A DNA stretch of 64,000 bases, taken from Codonopsis lanceolata (taxonomy: Eukaryota > Streptophyta > Magnoliopsida > Asterales > Campanulaceae). The stretch lies in the NCBI GenBank assembly GCA_013146195.2, contig CM028379.1, positions 92,051,401 to 92,115,400 of the forward strand. Reading direction: 5' to 3'. Both the position numbers and the translations under genes were made by a program. The notes under the pieces were generated by a model that was given only the letters and a program-made list of their open reading frames with translations, searched no databases and had not been told where the DNA came from. Positions 11,530 through 24,200 of this stretch are shown one piece after another. The first letter of the stretch is position 1. Each line of letters begins with the position of its first letter.

Positions 11530-13356
11530 TGTTGGAATATGCTTCTTGATAATTTACTTATCACCTTGCATATTCTATATATGTTGATTTGCTTGTTCCC
11601 ATTACAGTGAGTCATCACGAGGGGCTAAAAGGTCTGCGTACCGGTTAGCATGGCAACTTGTGTGACATCACATAGGTCTTAGATTAGGTGCAACCTGTTC
11701 GAGTCCTACCTTCCTACATGATGATCAAACAGACCAGCACTTCATATGCACTAAGCACCGACAGACTTGCAGTATTGTCAAAAGTCTTCAATAGACTAGT
11801 CACCAGCAGACTTGTCATAAGAAGATTAGAACATCTTGAAGACTCACCACCGGCAGACATGCTACAAGTTGACTGTTTGCACCAATAGACATCAGTTCTC
11901 CTGAAACAGAAGACTTGCTCCACTGGCCCGAACATCCTACCGGCACACCTAATTCTGCACGTGCTATAGAGAAAAGACTAAAGTAGTTCAAATCAAGACG
12001 AATATGTTCAAGCCTCAGAAAGCCTGACATAGTTAAAGCTACAAGACTTTCTCTCACTCACGTGGTCTGATAAAGTCAAAAGAAACTACTTTATTGAACA
12101 GACCACCTGACAGTGCATTAGACATCAGACCTACTTTTCAGAGACTTATCAACACAGTCTGATAGACAACAAGTTCTAAGATCTACAGGACTAAATCTTC
12201 ACACAAACAGTCCAAGATCTTATGGACAAAAAATCTCTATCCGATAGACTTCAACAACTATATCTCTAAACGGATAGAAACATCAAATCTTCATCTCTCA
12301 ACGATCACATTGACTCCAGTCTATATAAATCCTTTCTTTTCCCCCAAGACGACAGAGCGAAGAAATTCACAGAGACACTCAAAGAACTTCAAAGAAACAG
12401 AGAGATCTACAACGAGATCGTCTTTACCAATGCATCTCAGATCTCAACACAAGATCGCAGTGAATCTATCTAGATCTTAGCAAGACACTTTCAGTGGATT
12501 GCTGGGAAGAAAAGCTTGGAGAAGAAAATAGATAGATCAGAAACTTCATATGATAAAGATCAAGATCGTGAATTGATCTGAAGATTGATGTTAGATAATG
12601 TCTAACGAAAATGAAGAGCTGTCTGTAGATATTGCATTCATATCTTCATATTTGTATTCCTATACAAATGTTGTTGATTGTGCAATAATCATTCATCATG
12701 GAAGGCTGAGTGCTCTGCACTCAATCGTTCAGATATTTCCTATCTGAACGACCTTGAAAATTATCTTCTCATAACAGTGTCTCCTATTGCCTTTTTTGCC
12801 TAATAATTCATTTATGGATAATTAAGTAAGGATTAAGGCTTGGGATGACAAGGACATAAACTGTACATAGAATATTTATGCTGATGTAATATGTAATTTA
12901 TCTTTGAATAAATTCATATGTTCTTACAAATACTTTATCCCTCAGTCTTTATATATCTATGAGCTTTTATAAATTGATTTATCTTTAGAAAAGTTATACT
13001 TTAATTGATCTCCTTAAATCTGCATTTGAAAGAAGTATTAAGTGAGTTGTTGTTCTGATCATATATTCGTGTACAGCCACTTAAGACTTCTCCAAATCTA
13101 AAGCCTCTCTATTTTCCGCTGCTTAAACTTTTTATAACTGGCTTTCGATTTAACTGGCAGTTTATCGGCAGAGTTGATATTTCTGCTTAGAACAAGTCTG
13201 CTGTTAGCCTCTACCGGCAGACATGCTCAATACGCTAAACTGCAGATGCCACTAAAACTACGTTTTAAATGTATCCAAAAGAAATTTTTTAAAATGGCAT
13301 CATAGGCTATTCACCCCCCCCCCTTTAGCCTATTTGAGCATAATTGTGGACCAACA
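11530..13356 (+). repeat. Sirevirus 3' LTR
   Basis: Begins TGTTGGAATATGC directly after the purine tract and ends GTGGACCAACA, with 6-bp inverted termini TGTTGG/CCAACA (1827 bp). It contains a TATA-like CTATATAAATCC near 12313 and the C-rich sequence CTATTCACCCCCCC near its 3' end, a feature of sirevirus LTRs. The next base on is Tat pol sequence, giving CCCTG (13357-13361) as the expected target duplication; its partner lies outside the window. Confidence 0.8.
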
Positions 13357-15847
13357 CCCTGATAATGCCTCTTGTACAGGCTGCCACCGCTAAATGCGAA
13401 TTGTGATGCCCATCTTAGTAAGGAGACTTTCCCTCTTTTGTCTAGATTGGGAGGATAGACTTCTTTCTGAAGTAGATTTATAATGTATGAATACCAAGGC
13501 TCGTGATCTGTTTCAGGAGTAGCATTGATTTTGAAGCAGTACGCTGGAGTGACCCTTTTCCCAACTATGAATGGCTGGACATTGGTTTCCGTGGGAATTT
13601 GGACCAACGATGCCAAAGTGGCCAAGGCATCGGCAAATTGATTTCTATCTCGCGACAAGTAATGAAATGAGATGGAATTAAATTTGGTGGCGGTGTTGTC
13701 AACTTGGCGTGATAGAGCTGCAGCCGGGGATCCTGGGTTTTCCACTCCCTTTTGGAGCGCTTCTTCTAGGCCAGCAATACAAGCTTCGTATTCAGCGGTA
13801 TTATTCGAGCATTCGAATTCCAATCTTATGACAACGGAGTGTGGGAATCTACCGGGTCGATTAGCAAGATTCCTATGCCAAAGCCTCTTTTATTTGCGGC
13901 TCTGTCAAAGAACATTTGTCAGCTTGTGTCATGGTCAGTAATTTCCAGGACACCTTCGTCTGGGAAACTGGGGCTCAGCTGCATCTTCTGCTTCTAGGGG
14001 CAGATCAGCTAAATGGTCTACGATTATGCTGCCTTTGATTGATTTGAGTGTGACATAGGTGATGTCAAACTCGTTGAGAAGAAATGACCACTTAGCCAGT
14101 CGACTGGATAGTGATGGCTTGCCGAAGATGTATTTTATTGGATCCATTCTGGAGATGAGATTGATGGGTCGTCCTTACAGGTAAGTTTTGAGCCTTTGTG
14201 TTGCCCGGACTAGGCCGGTGCAGCTTTTCTCTAATGCTGAATAATTTAGCTCGCTTCCTTGCAGCTTCCTACTTATGAAATAGATGACATTTTCAATGTA
14301 GGAATTTTCTTTTTCTTGGGCGAGCATAGCCCCTACTGATGTGTCTGTGACGGTTAAATATAGGAGGAGAGGTTTATGTGTATGGGGAGGAGCTAGCACA
14401 GGTGGATTGGTAAGGTAGGCTTTTATTTTTTCGAAGGCTAGCTGGCATTTCTCGTCCCAAACTTGGTCAGTATTTTTCTTTAGGAGTTTGAAGAAGGGCT
14501 CACATATGGATGTCATTTGATGATATATCTGTCGGCCGAGAAGCCTTTGACTTCGGTTGGAGTTTTTGGCCGCGACATTTCTATAATGGCTTTAATCTTG
14601 GCTAGCTCGATCTCGATGCCTTGCTCAGTCACCATGAATCCCAGGACCTAGCCTTTGGTAACCCCAAATGTGCATTTGGTGGGGTTAAGCTTCATCTGGT
14701 GCTTTTTTAACCTTTCGAAGAACTTTCGAAGGTTTTTGATATGAGCATCGTTGGCATTGCTAGAGTGCACGATCATGTCGTCGACATATACTTCGATTTC
14801 TTTATGAATCATGTCATGGAAGAGGGTGGTGGAAGCCCTTTGGTATGTAGCCCCGGCATTCTTTAACCCAAATGACATGACATTGTAGCAGTAGGTTCCC
14901 CAGGGGGTAGTGAATGAGGTTTTCTCCTAGTCTTCTGCTGCCATTTTGATTTGATTATAGCCCAACGTGCCGTCGACGAAAGATCTTATTTTGTGAGAAG
15001 CGACGGTGTCTACCACGATATCAATATTGGGTAGAGGGAAGTCATCTTTGGGCGATGCCTTGTTGAGGTCGCGGAAGTCTACGTAGATCCGAACCTTCCC
15101 GTTGGGCTTGGGAACAGTCACTATGTCAGATAGCCAGATTGGGTATTCTACCACCCGAATGAATTTGACATGTAGCTGCTTCATGATTTCTTCTTTTACT
15201 TGTAGTGACCATTCTGGTTTGATTCGGCAGAGCTTCTGTTTGATTGGCCGAGCATCCGGATATATGGGGATCCGGTGTTCGACAATAGCTGGATCCAACC
15301 CAGGCATATCTTCGTAGGACCAAGCAAAGGTGTCTACGAACACTTTGAGGAGGTTAATAAGTGCTACCCTTTCAGGGCCTTGTAGGTAGCTGTCGATTTT
15401 GATTTCTTTTGTCTCATTGTTCAGCCCCAGATTGATAGTGGATAGGTCTTCATTGGTTGCTAATAACTGATGTCTTTCCTGGTGCTCGACTGACTTTACG
15501 AGCTCAAGCAAGTAATTTTTATCTTTTGGGTTCATTTCATCAAATGACTCATTATCATAATTATTTAATGCGTCTTTTAATGTAGGTGCAACTAAAGAAT
15601 AAGCAAAGACATTAAGATTATCATTAATAGCAAACTGTACATGGTTATTTATATTATTGAGGACTTGGGGTTTGAGATCCTTAATTTTAGGGAGCGGATC
15701 GGTAGATGACCAATATCCGAAGCGGTCTACCAGATCTGCGGCTATGAAGAGTGGGCCGGTCGTGGTATACCAATTCTGCAGAGGCTTATTAGTGATAGAC
15801 TCAAACTTAGCAGGGAGTTTTTCATAATTAGTACCTCCGTCTATCAT
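13357..15847 (-). pseudogene. Tat pol remnant: RT, RNase H, second RNase H
   Basis: Reading leftwards, 15847-14927 holds the pre-RT linker and RT fingers (VPKPNGKVRIYVDFRDLNKA; PLPNIDIVVD; FVDGTLGYNQIKMAAED) and stops at an amber codon (14927-14929). The same frame resumes as MSFGLKNAGATYQR and YVDDMIVHS (14878-14648), so the catalytic Asp pair is present. A stop and frameshift follow. 14516-14175 is the RT/RNase H connection (FEKIKAYLTNPPVL; YFISRKLQGSELNY), 14147-13935 the next part, and 13823-13357 a second RNase H-like domain (FECSNNTAEYEACIAGLEEAL; YLSRDRNQFADALATLAS) running into LYKRHYQG. At least one amber stop and two frameshifts make it non-functional. The polymerase would have copied element RNA inside virus-like particles. 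Confidence 0.85.
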
Positions 15848-16885
15848 ACTCAGGAAACTATCTTCCAGACTTTATTAGAAACTCCTGTTATTGAGGGGGA
15901 TATTTACAGCACCTTTATTCTGGTTAAATAGGTTTACTTGCCCTTTAGACCTTCTTTGTTGGATTGACCTCCAAGATTTTTGTGCCTGATACCATGATTA
16001 TTTCATTATCGACGAGGTCTTGTATGACATTCTTGAGCACATATCATTTATCGATGAGGTGCCCACTGCAATGATGATATTCACAAAAATGGGTGTGATT
16101 CCATGTGCTAGGTAATGGGTTGGGAAGTCGAAAATTTGTAATGGGTTTAAGTATCCCATGGGCCCATAGTGTTTGAAAGATTTCAGATCTTGGGGCAGGT
16201 AACTCATCATAATGCCTTGGGATTAGTTCTTTCCTTCCTTTTTGTCTGGGTAAAACACTTGGCTGAGGTTTGGTTAAATACCAGGGTTAGGTCTTTTTCT
16301 TGGGCAATATTGCACTGGGATTTGTTTGCCTAGGCTCCGGTTTAAGAGAGGTTCTTTTTCTGGTGCACAAATCATTTCCGTTGGGGTTCCCTGAGCCATC
16401 TGTTGAGAATAGGTATTTGAAGGATCGAGGGGAAGGTAGTTCTTCTGGTTAAGGTAACAGGCATTTAGGTGAAGAAGCTCAGAGTTGGTTTCTGGGGGAG
16501 GTGGATTAAGGTTATTTGGGATGATACCACTTTGGGAAATAATTTTAGGTTCTGGCTGAAGGATGGTGCTTGGTTGAGCTTTGAGAGCTTGGAAAAGGAT
16601 ATTTTCTCTGGTATCAGGATAGTTTATACCAGGAAGGGAGGAGATATCAGGAGTAGACTCTAGGCTTTTGACTTGCTAAGAGATAGTGGCAAAGGTTTCT
16701 GCAAAATTTGCTAAAAGCCTACCGACCACCTGGTTTGTTACCTTTTCCACATGCGCATCCAACTCCTTTTTTAACCAATTTTCGAATCCAGGAAGAGGTG
16801 CATATCCAGGAGTTTCTCTTTCCGGCTCTGGACCATTTTGCCCATTGCTGGTCTCAGCCATAGTTTGTTTATTTTTAGCTGCCAT
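15848..16885 (-). pseudogene. Tat gag remnant
   Basis: The N-terminal piece at 16885-16676 starts at a plausible Met (MAAKNKQTMAETSNGQNG) and contains GFENWLKKELDAHVEK, similar to the gag N-terminus of element 2. After stops, 16210-15998 holds a scrambled C-terminal piece. Compared with element 2 (QAPQSVILQGLMAQGVLKP, then a zinc knuckle), the central gag domain is deleted and the knuckle is damaged. Gag would form the particle shell; this one cannot. Confidence 0.65.
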
Positions 16886-18166
16886 TCTATTCGGATCTGT
16901 AACCTCTGAACTGATTCTGCCCTCTTCTGATCTACCCCTGACACTTTCTGATCTGATTTATGTGCCTGTATCTCGTACCAACCGGTCAGTACTATCTCTG
17001 CCTTTCCAAATTCGGGCCAGGTTTCTGAGGAAAATGGGTTAAAAGGTATCAGAAAGGGTTGGCTGAATGCTTTCTGTGCTCGGAGTACAGTGTACCTTTA
17101 TTAATATTTTATTATTATTATTATTTTCTATAATTGACCGGACAAACACCTGCTTTGTTTTGACAGTCTCAGGACTATTCCTGGAACAGTGGATTCTTTC
17201 TCCAGAGTATAGGACCCTCGTATTCCACCTGACTTTCGACTCTCCAAGATCGGACTGATCTCAGGCGAAGGGCCTATACTCTTTCCGAGATCCATTCAAA
17301 ATGGTCTAAGTCGAGCATCAGAAAATAATCAATCAGCCCCTGTGTATTTATTCATATCCTTCTGCATTTTTTTTATTACGTTTTTTTTACTTGATTTTTT
17401 TTTTTTCGATCTCTCTCCTCTCTTTTTTTTCACAAGAGCTGACCAATGATTCAGAGATGCAAAAACCGGTCGGTCTATGAAGTGTCCTGAGAATCTATAT
17501 GCAATTTAACGTTGGCTTATGCAGGGGGTAAGCTGGCCATGGTGTAGGGTAGCAATTCGGAATATATCTACATGCGTGCACGTGTGTGCGGCATCTAAAA
17601 AGCAGTAAAATCTTTTTTTCAGATATAAAACAGAAAATAAAACATATATGACATGTCTTGCTGTTATTTGTAGATTTTCTCGACTTTTTAGTTTGAGCGT
17701 GAGCAAGCAGCCAATCACATCAAGAAATAGAAAGAAAAGTGGGGAATCTATTTATTCATATTAATTACAAATTTGTCATAATCCCCAAAATAAAATGACA
17801 GAATGAAAATAAAATATGTACATATTTTGTATTAAAAAAAAAAGCAAACAGAATAATAATATAAGGCAGAAATAAAGCGATAAATAAAATAAAGCCCCGA
17901 CCCTTTTGTTATGCTGCTCGGAAATTTATTATATATATATATTTTCATGAAAAATATATATTTTAAAATATACATGTAATGGCGACTGGAACAAAATTTC
18001 TGCAAGATGGAGGATCATATCCACAAATATATACACAGATATATAGGAACGCAATATTCAAATGCTTAAAGAAATATAACAAGCATACTTTAGCCAGAAA
18101 CAAAAGAAAAAAAAAAGTTTTGTTACTGAGTCTAGCCCTCCATTTTTATTTAAAATAAAAACGATC
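16886..18166 (-). other. Tat element 1 leader (PBS to gag)
   Basis: Untranslated leader of the minus-strand element. It aligns in many places with the leader of element 2 (for example AAATTCGGGCCAGGTTTCTGAGGAAAATG near 17008 and 58777). It includes T-rich and A-rich simple stretches (17360-17430, 17830-17850, 17925-17970). No supported gene on either strand. Confidence 0.7.
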
Positions 18167-18184
18167 TCCCCAGCAGAGTCGCCA
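18167..18184 (-). promoter_or_regulatory. Tat element 1 primer binding site
   Basis: The minus strand reads TGGCGACTCTGCTGGGGA one base inside the LTR end. The leading TGG pairs with a tRNA CCA end, and this sequence type is used by Tat/Ogre elements (reported, as I recall, as tRNA-Arg). It fixes the transcription direction as leftward. Confidence 0.8.
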
Positions 18185-18185
18185 C

Positions 18186-19942
18186 TGTGGGTGCCCCGGA
18201 TTACTCCCGCGCCCCGCGCTCCCTTTTCTAGGGGGGCGCGACGTGCGGAAGGACACCACGCTTTCCATTCCACCCTCCCTTGTCTTGGGGAAGACGAAAT
18301 TAAAAATGCGGAAAGAGTGTTGTCAAAAAGCGCGTTGAATACGCCTCGGTCACTTTAGTGATTTTTGGTCCAATATGAGAGCTTTGGGTTTTCTGCATCA
18401 AGTTATCATTTGTTTAGGGGATACCAGGATGCATGAATACATCACCCTTTCATTCTCATTTTCCCTTGTGTAGGGGAAAACAGAAAAGTGCAAGAAAGGA
18501 TGTTACATGCCCCACTATGGACTTTGCGAAAATTGCCTTAAGACTTATTTTGGATCGCTATGAGTGATTTGGGTTTTCTGTATCAAGTTATCCCTTGTTT
18601 AGGGGATGCCAGGATGCAGGAATACATCACCCTTTCATTCTCATTCTCCCTTGTGTAGGGAAAACAAGAAAGTGCAAGAAAGAATGTTGCGATGCATCAC
18701 TGTGATCCAAAATGTTTTGACATAATCGTCATCTTTATTTTAAGGAGAAAACAAAGAAAAAACCAAAAATAAAACCAGAGAATGCAAAAAAACGGGTTCG
18801 CAAGCTAAGTTACGAGTTGGGAAGGTGCTAGGCATCCAACTCGCCCTTTCGATCTTAAAAAATAGTTTTTAGCTAAAGTATGCTTTTATTATATTTTTCT
18901 AGCAGATAAATAAAGCATTAAAAACAAATATACCCATACATACATTATTTACGGACTTGCAGCCGCCTCTTTCCAATAATTTACAAATACATTTAAAAAT
19001 ATTTGGCCATAATAATGGCTTTTTTTAATGTTATTTTCTAAATAAATCCGGGTAGCATAACAGCCTATATTTCTACATCGGGCCGGATGGAAAATAGTTT
19101 TTTTATATAAAAAAACTCTTAAAGGCTCACCTTTGAGAGCGTTGTTGTGCTCGCTCTGTCCTTCCGGGAGAGAGAGTCTTTTTGCTGATGATGCGTTTCG
19201 GGCGGGAGGTATGCGCTTCCAGAAGGTTGCTTGGGCAGATCAAAGGGAGCAAGCGCTATGCGTCTTTGTTGCTGCTTTCTTGCTGCTGGCGGAAATCGGG
19301 CAGAGCAACTACTTGCTTCTAGCGGATTTGGCCTTTTTTACTCGGGTAGAGCAACTGCTCTTTTTGAGATTTTTGGACCGGGGAAATAGGGTGGAAACTT
19401 AGTTGGGGGGCTAAGGCTCACTTTGACCGGTTGGTTTTGTGTTTGGAGGAGTTTTAGCAGAGCTTCGAGGCTTTATATGAGGGGGCACTCACTATCTCAC
19501 GATCGCTCTTCTATTTGCGTAAAATAAACGCACAAAGTTTCTGTGAGAAAAATTCTCGTGCCTGAAAGCGAAGCCGGGCACCTTTATTTATAGGTGCGAG
19601 GAGGGACATCGCTGGCATTTGTGAATTTCATCTTGTGCTTCACCAGCTTGTACCGCGTGCTTGAGAATTTGTGCAATGTGTTAAGTCGGGGAGCACTATT
19701 CATGCTCCTGGCACCGACACCAAGGGTTTTGGGCGCCGCACCAGGAGGTCTTTGTGGCAGCGCCAGTGCTCCATCTTTGGCCTCTTTTTTGACACTTTAG
19801 CCCCTGCATTTCACTGTTTTACGCATCCTGCTTTGTCTTTTGCATTTTAAAACCCTGTAACTTGACATTTGTTAAGTTTTAACAAGTCTTGATATCGAAT
19901 GTCAATGTTACATACTAGGGGTATGAAATTGGGGTGTCTACA
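18186..19942 (-). repeat. Tat element 1 5' LTR
   Basis: On the minus strand it begins TGTAGACACCCCAATTTC and ends GGGGCACCCACA (1757 bp). Homologous along its length to the LTRs at 36307-38101 and 59562-61356. It has internal subrepeats of about 185 bp: the block GTTTTCTGCATCAAGTTATC near 18388 recurs near 18573 with its CCCTTGTTTAGGGG neighbour. Predicted ORFs inside (for example 18058-18273, 19133-19402) have no homology and are ignored. Confidence 0.85.
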
Positions 19943-20513
19943 GGGAGCCCAAAGCACTCATAGTGATCCAAAATAAACCTAAGGTCATGGTGAGGCTCGT
20001 AACATCCTTTTTTGCACTTTCCTGTTTCCCCTAAACAAGGGACGACGGGAATAAAAGGGTGATGCATTTTCTATGCCTCGTCTTTCCCTAAACAAGGGAG
20101 GGTGAGATACAGAGAAACCCCAGGAACTCATAATGATTTTAGGCGATTTTCGAAAAGTCCATAATGAGGCAGAGCGTGTTCCCACGTGCTCTCACAACAT
20201 TCTTTTTTTGCACTTTTCCGTTTTTCCCTAAACAAGGGACGATGTGAATGAAAAGGATGATTTTTTGTATCGTATTTTCCCCTAAACAAGGGAGGGTGAG
20301 ATATGGAGAAACCCAAAGCTCTCATAATGGACCAAAAATCACTCGGTGAATGAGGCGTATTCCACGCGCTTCTTGACAACACCCTTTCCGCATTTTTAAT
20401 TTCGTCTTCCCTTAAACAAGGGAGGGTGGAATGGAAAGAATGGTGTCCTTCTGCACATCGCGTTCCCCTAGAAAAAGGAGTGTGGGGCGCGGGAGATCCC
20501 GGGGCACCCACAC
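19943..20513 (+). repeat. Inverted fragment of Tat LTR family
   Basis: Reverse complement of roughly 18186-18760: reading leftwards from 20513 gives GTGGGTGCCCCGGGATCTCC and CGCGCCCCACACTCC, matching 18187 onward, with the same CCCTTGTTTAAGGGAAGACG subrepeats. It starts directly at the outer edge of the Tat element 1 LTR, so two LTR ends of opposite orientation lie within 2.3 kb. Only the U5-side third of the LTR is present. Confidence 0.8.
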
Positions 20514-21296
20514 ATGGTCATAGTTGCGTCCTTCGATTTCTGAGCCGCTCTCCTCACAAGAAGACATCCTACAGGAATCGAGGAAGACATTAAATCCTGC
20601 TCACGAAAAACAAGCAAGAACGAGCAAGTAAAACCCTTGATTAGGGTTTACGTTTCAAACCAGTGAACAAGGCACCAGTGGGTCATTTCCTCGATTCTTA
20701 CCTATGTGTGTGCTTGGGTCGGTGCAAAAACCAAAAAAGACAACCAAGATGAATCCATAAAATTTTGACAGTGGATTTATGAAGAACGATGATATAACAG
20801 AAAGCAAGGATAGAAGTTTTAAACCTTTGGATGCAAGACACTAGAACGCCCAGTAGTCACCATCGAATTCTAAGGCTAGGGTTTTGGCAAAAAGGAAATG
20901 CAAAAGGAAATTAAAAGAAAAGAAGTTAGAAGTAGATGAATACCTGTTGTTATGGAAGATTTCTGAGTTCGGGCAGATTCTAGTCCTGGATGCAGCCTTG
21001 ATTCTCCAAAACGAAATGGTAATGTGAGGAGAGAAGAATGATAAAGGTTGGAGGATGGTGAGTTTGAAGGAGCTGTGAAAAGTGTAAAAAGACGGAAGCA
21101 TTTCTCTTTATAGCACAAACGGGGGGCAAAATAGGAAGAGAAAACACCTGCAGACATGACTTCCTAGACACGCAGCACGGGAAAGATGCATGCGTGCAAC
21201 CTAGACCCAGACGACGAATGCACTCCCGCGTCCCATCAACACATCCCCGCTCCAGCTTGCTCCTCTGTCTATCAAAGTTGCTTTACCAATCTTTCT
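20514..21296. other. Unassigned sequence
   Basis: Follows the inverted LTR fragment and ends at the solo LTR target site. The overlapping minus-strand frames at 20841-21171 encode Phe/Ser-rich peptides without a recognised domain. It may be internal sequence of the older element that received the solo LTR; I cannot assign it. Confidence 0.4.
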
Positions 21297-24200
21297 TGAG
21301 ACGACCCGACCCGGATCCCAATACGAGACCCCAAGGTCGTGCCGCCAAAACACACAAAATAACAAGCAATGGGTAAAGCTATAACAGCGATACACCAACG
21401 ACTCAACAAATGCGGAAGCGAAAAACTTAAATGGACCCGAGCTAACAAGCTCCGAAATACAAAGCAACCAAAGAGATAGCAAATCTCTCGGCCCAAAAAA
21501 TTCGACGCACGTGACGCAACATTGGGCACGCACTACCAACTCCCTGTTACAATTTTATAAACAATAATAACCAAGTCATCGGCGACGTTACAGCCGAAAC
21601 CCAACATTAACTAAGTCTAGAACTCTAGTCTACACACTCTACGGCTAAACATGCCGGAATACAACAACCAACATTAATATTACTCAAGATGGAATAAAAT
21701 ATGTAGTTAAATAACATGGCTCGACTAACACTTGTCGGCTCACAAAAAACCAAGTACTAATTAAACAATTACAAGCACCAAATCCATAACACAAATCTTA
21801 CTACCCAAAGTGAAGTTTATGTAACTTCACTTCCCAAACGTCCTTTCCAATAAACTTAAGGTTACAAAAATTAATACTAGTAGCAACCTTCATAACCAAA
21901 TCTCACTTCTATCGTAGAGTCGGCAGATTCCTTCAAATTACTAGCCCGGCTCGAATCTAAGGAAAACAAAGCAAACGAGTAAGTCATAATGACTTAGTAA
22001 GCTACTAAAGATGCAATGTCATGGCATGACATTATGCTCAAATAAAACATGTACATCTCATGTCATACTTATGATATAACGTTTCATGGTATAATCTTTA
22101 ACATAAACCAAATTTCATCCATAGGCACATAGAACATAGTTCTTCAAAATTTATCATGAAGTAATCCATATCATATAGAATATGCATCTCAATTCCAAAA
22201 ATGTGTAACATGTTATTTCCACACTTTCACTTATCATCAAACCATTATTCACATAACCCAATTATACCATGAGTCTCATAGATCTTCATTTAACATAACT
22301 CATATAATAATTCATATATGGGAGACTATTGTTTCCATTCTAATCATGAATAACATGTTATATTTTTAGTATAACATCATGTCATAAAAATCTTCATTTC
22401 ATTAGCATGTTATATTTCTATTATAACATTTTATCAAGAAATCATCATCTCATGTAAATCATTCCATTAATCATGTAGCACAACAATTCATATACGTGCT
22501 CGTAAAATAAACCACATAAGAGAGAGAAGATGATTTTCCTTTCCGTTTCCAGCGTGTAACTCCTACGAAAACAAACGTGTCCTCGATATCCCTTTCGTGG
22601 ATATCGACGTCCCCTAAAACAGTCCCCGTTTCGGGTTCCATAGCTATCAGAGGTAGGTGTATTACTCTAGCAATGATCAGCTACATCCCCACCGTGGCCA
22701 TCGATGGAGGGGTGTGTGCAACCCGGCGCGGCGATCCATTGCGATCACGAATCCCACAATTCGTGAAGACAATGCATTGTCCCGCCAAAAACCTCAAACC
22801 AAAAACCGCCAGCTGGACTCAAACTCAAGCAATGTAATATATACTCGCATGCTCAAACAAAGGAAAAGTACAACACACCGTGCTAATCCAATCAAGTAGA
22901 TATTTACTTTTAAATCGCATAGTTATGCATTTATATGCTAACTAACTCATAAACACATTAGAGCAACAATATCAAGTCTCTAATACCCAAGTGTTCTTCA
23001 TACACTTGAAAACACTTGGAGGCTTGACCTCCATCAAAACTACCTCAAATTCGTAGGATCTTAATATGTGATTCACTATATTCATATTAGTCCAATAATC
23101 GAATTTGTTGAGTCATTTCTACTCTTTTCAAATTTGGAGGCATAGAAGCTATTTGCACCATAGCCCTCCTATTATTCATTAGCTAATATTCATGGCTAAG
23201 TTCTCAAGGTTAGCAACATTGTGCAACCCAACAATCCATACCTTCCCAACAAAATCCCCAAAACATGGTTCATAGGTCAATACTTAACATTTAAAGTCAA
23301 CTATCACATTTCAAGCATGTATCTCAAGTTAACATTTAATCAAGCACACTTTCATCCAAAATAACCATTTATCCCAACAAGATGTAAATTCATCTAACAT
23401 GCTCATAATCAAGATATAAATTCATCTAACATGCTTATAACTTTCAATTCATGATTTGGAGTTGACCAACGTACTCTTATATGCATAAAAGTCAACTCAA
23501 CCCAATAAAGTCAAACATTACATTTTATTCATGTAATCCATAATGATAATTCATCATTCATACTTACAACCGAAAATTCATGAATTAGATAGCATCATAC
23601 TCTTATATGCATGAAAGTCAACTATATTCTAAAAGTCAAACGAAACATTCAAACATGCAATCCATTGTGTTGGTTCATTTTTCATGCTCACAACCAAAAT
23701 AGAAATTCATCAAGTATACTTCCAAACCTTAAATCTATAACATGTGTGATTCCAACAACTCATAGCATTCCATAAAATTCCCCAAAATCATTCATAAAAT
23801 CAAGAACTCATTTGCTACATCAACATATAGTCAAACCCTAGGTTTTAGGAATTCATGGCTATCATGCTCAAGGTCCAAACTTACAAGATGAGGTTTATTA
23901 ATATACTCCATTAATCATAGAAAGCATCCTATCCATGCTTCTAACAAGTTCACCCATCAAAATTCCAAAAATCAAAATAAAATCACACACAACATGCTTG
24001 TGTACTCATTGACCTCAAATAGCAAGCCTCTTTGTTTTCCTTAGGGTCAATGAGCACAAAATTCATAAAAGGAGGATTGTAGTAGCTTACCTAGCTTGAG
24101 TGAAAACTCAAGAGAATCGAAATCCGATCGGTGAAGTTGTTCTACTCGTCGAGGCTTCACAAATCCGGAGTTTGAAGGCGATCCAACGGTCGGATCTCCA

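Larger units (their letters stand above)
5685..13356 (+). mobile_element. Sirevirus-type Ty1/copia element, 3' part only
   Basis: 3' portion of a large copia element: a third-ORF region, an intact 281-codon ORF, a purine-rich 3' region, and an LTR at 11530-13356. Sirevirus type is inferred from the extra ORF after pol, the multiple polypurine tracts and the LTR end with a C-tract (CTATTCACCCCCCCCCC). Words shared with the gag at 62.5-63.7 kb (for example CGGCAGAC, CAGCAGACTT) suggest relatedness. Gag-pol and the 5' LTR lie beyond the chromovirus insertion, outside the window. The LTR abuts Tat pol sequence, so this element apparently inserted into the Tat element at 13357-19942. Confidence 0.7.
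13357..19942 (-). mobile_element. Tat-lineage Ty3/gypsy element 1 (5' LTR to mid-pol)
   Basis: On the minus strand: LTR (19942 to 18186), PBS, leader, gag remnant, RT, RNase H and a second RNase H-like domain, then cut by the sirevirus LTR at 13356. Tat lineage is inferred from the LTR start TGTAGACACCCC, the PBS type, two RNase H regions, and close similarity to the element at 36.3-61.4 kb. Protease, integrase and 3' LTR are missing from the window; the protease seems truly absent from the copy because gag and RT are only about 150 bases apart. Confidence 0.85.

Noticed and set aside
20128..20511. 127-codon minus frame and similar frames at 36508-36699, 59603-60113
   Set aside because: Same LTR subrepeats translated in different copies; LTR DNA, not genes.
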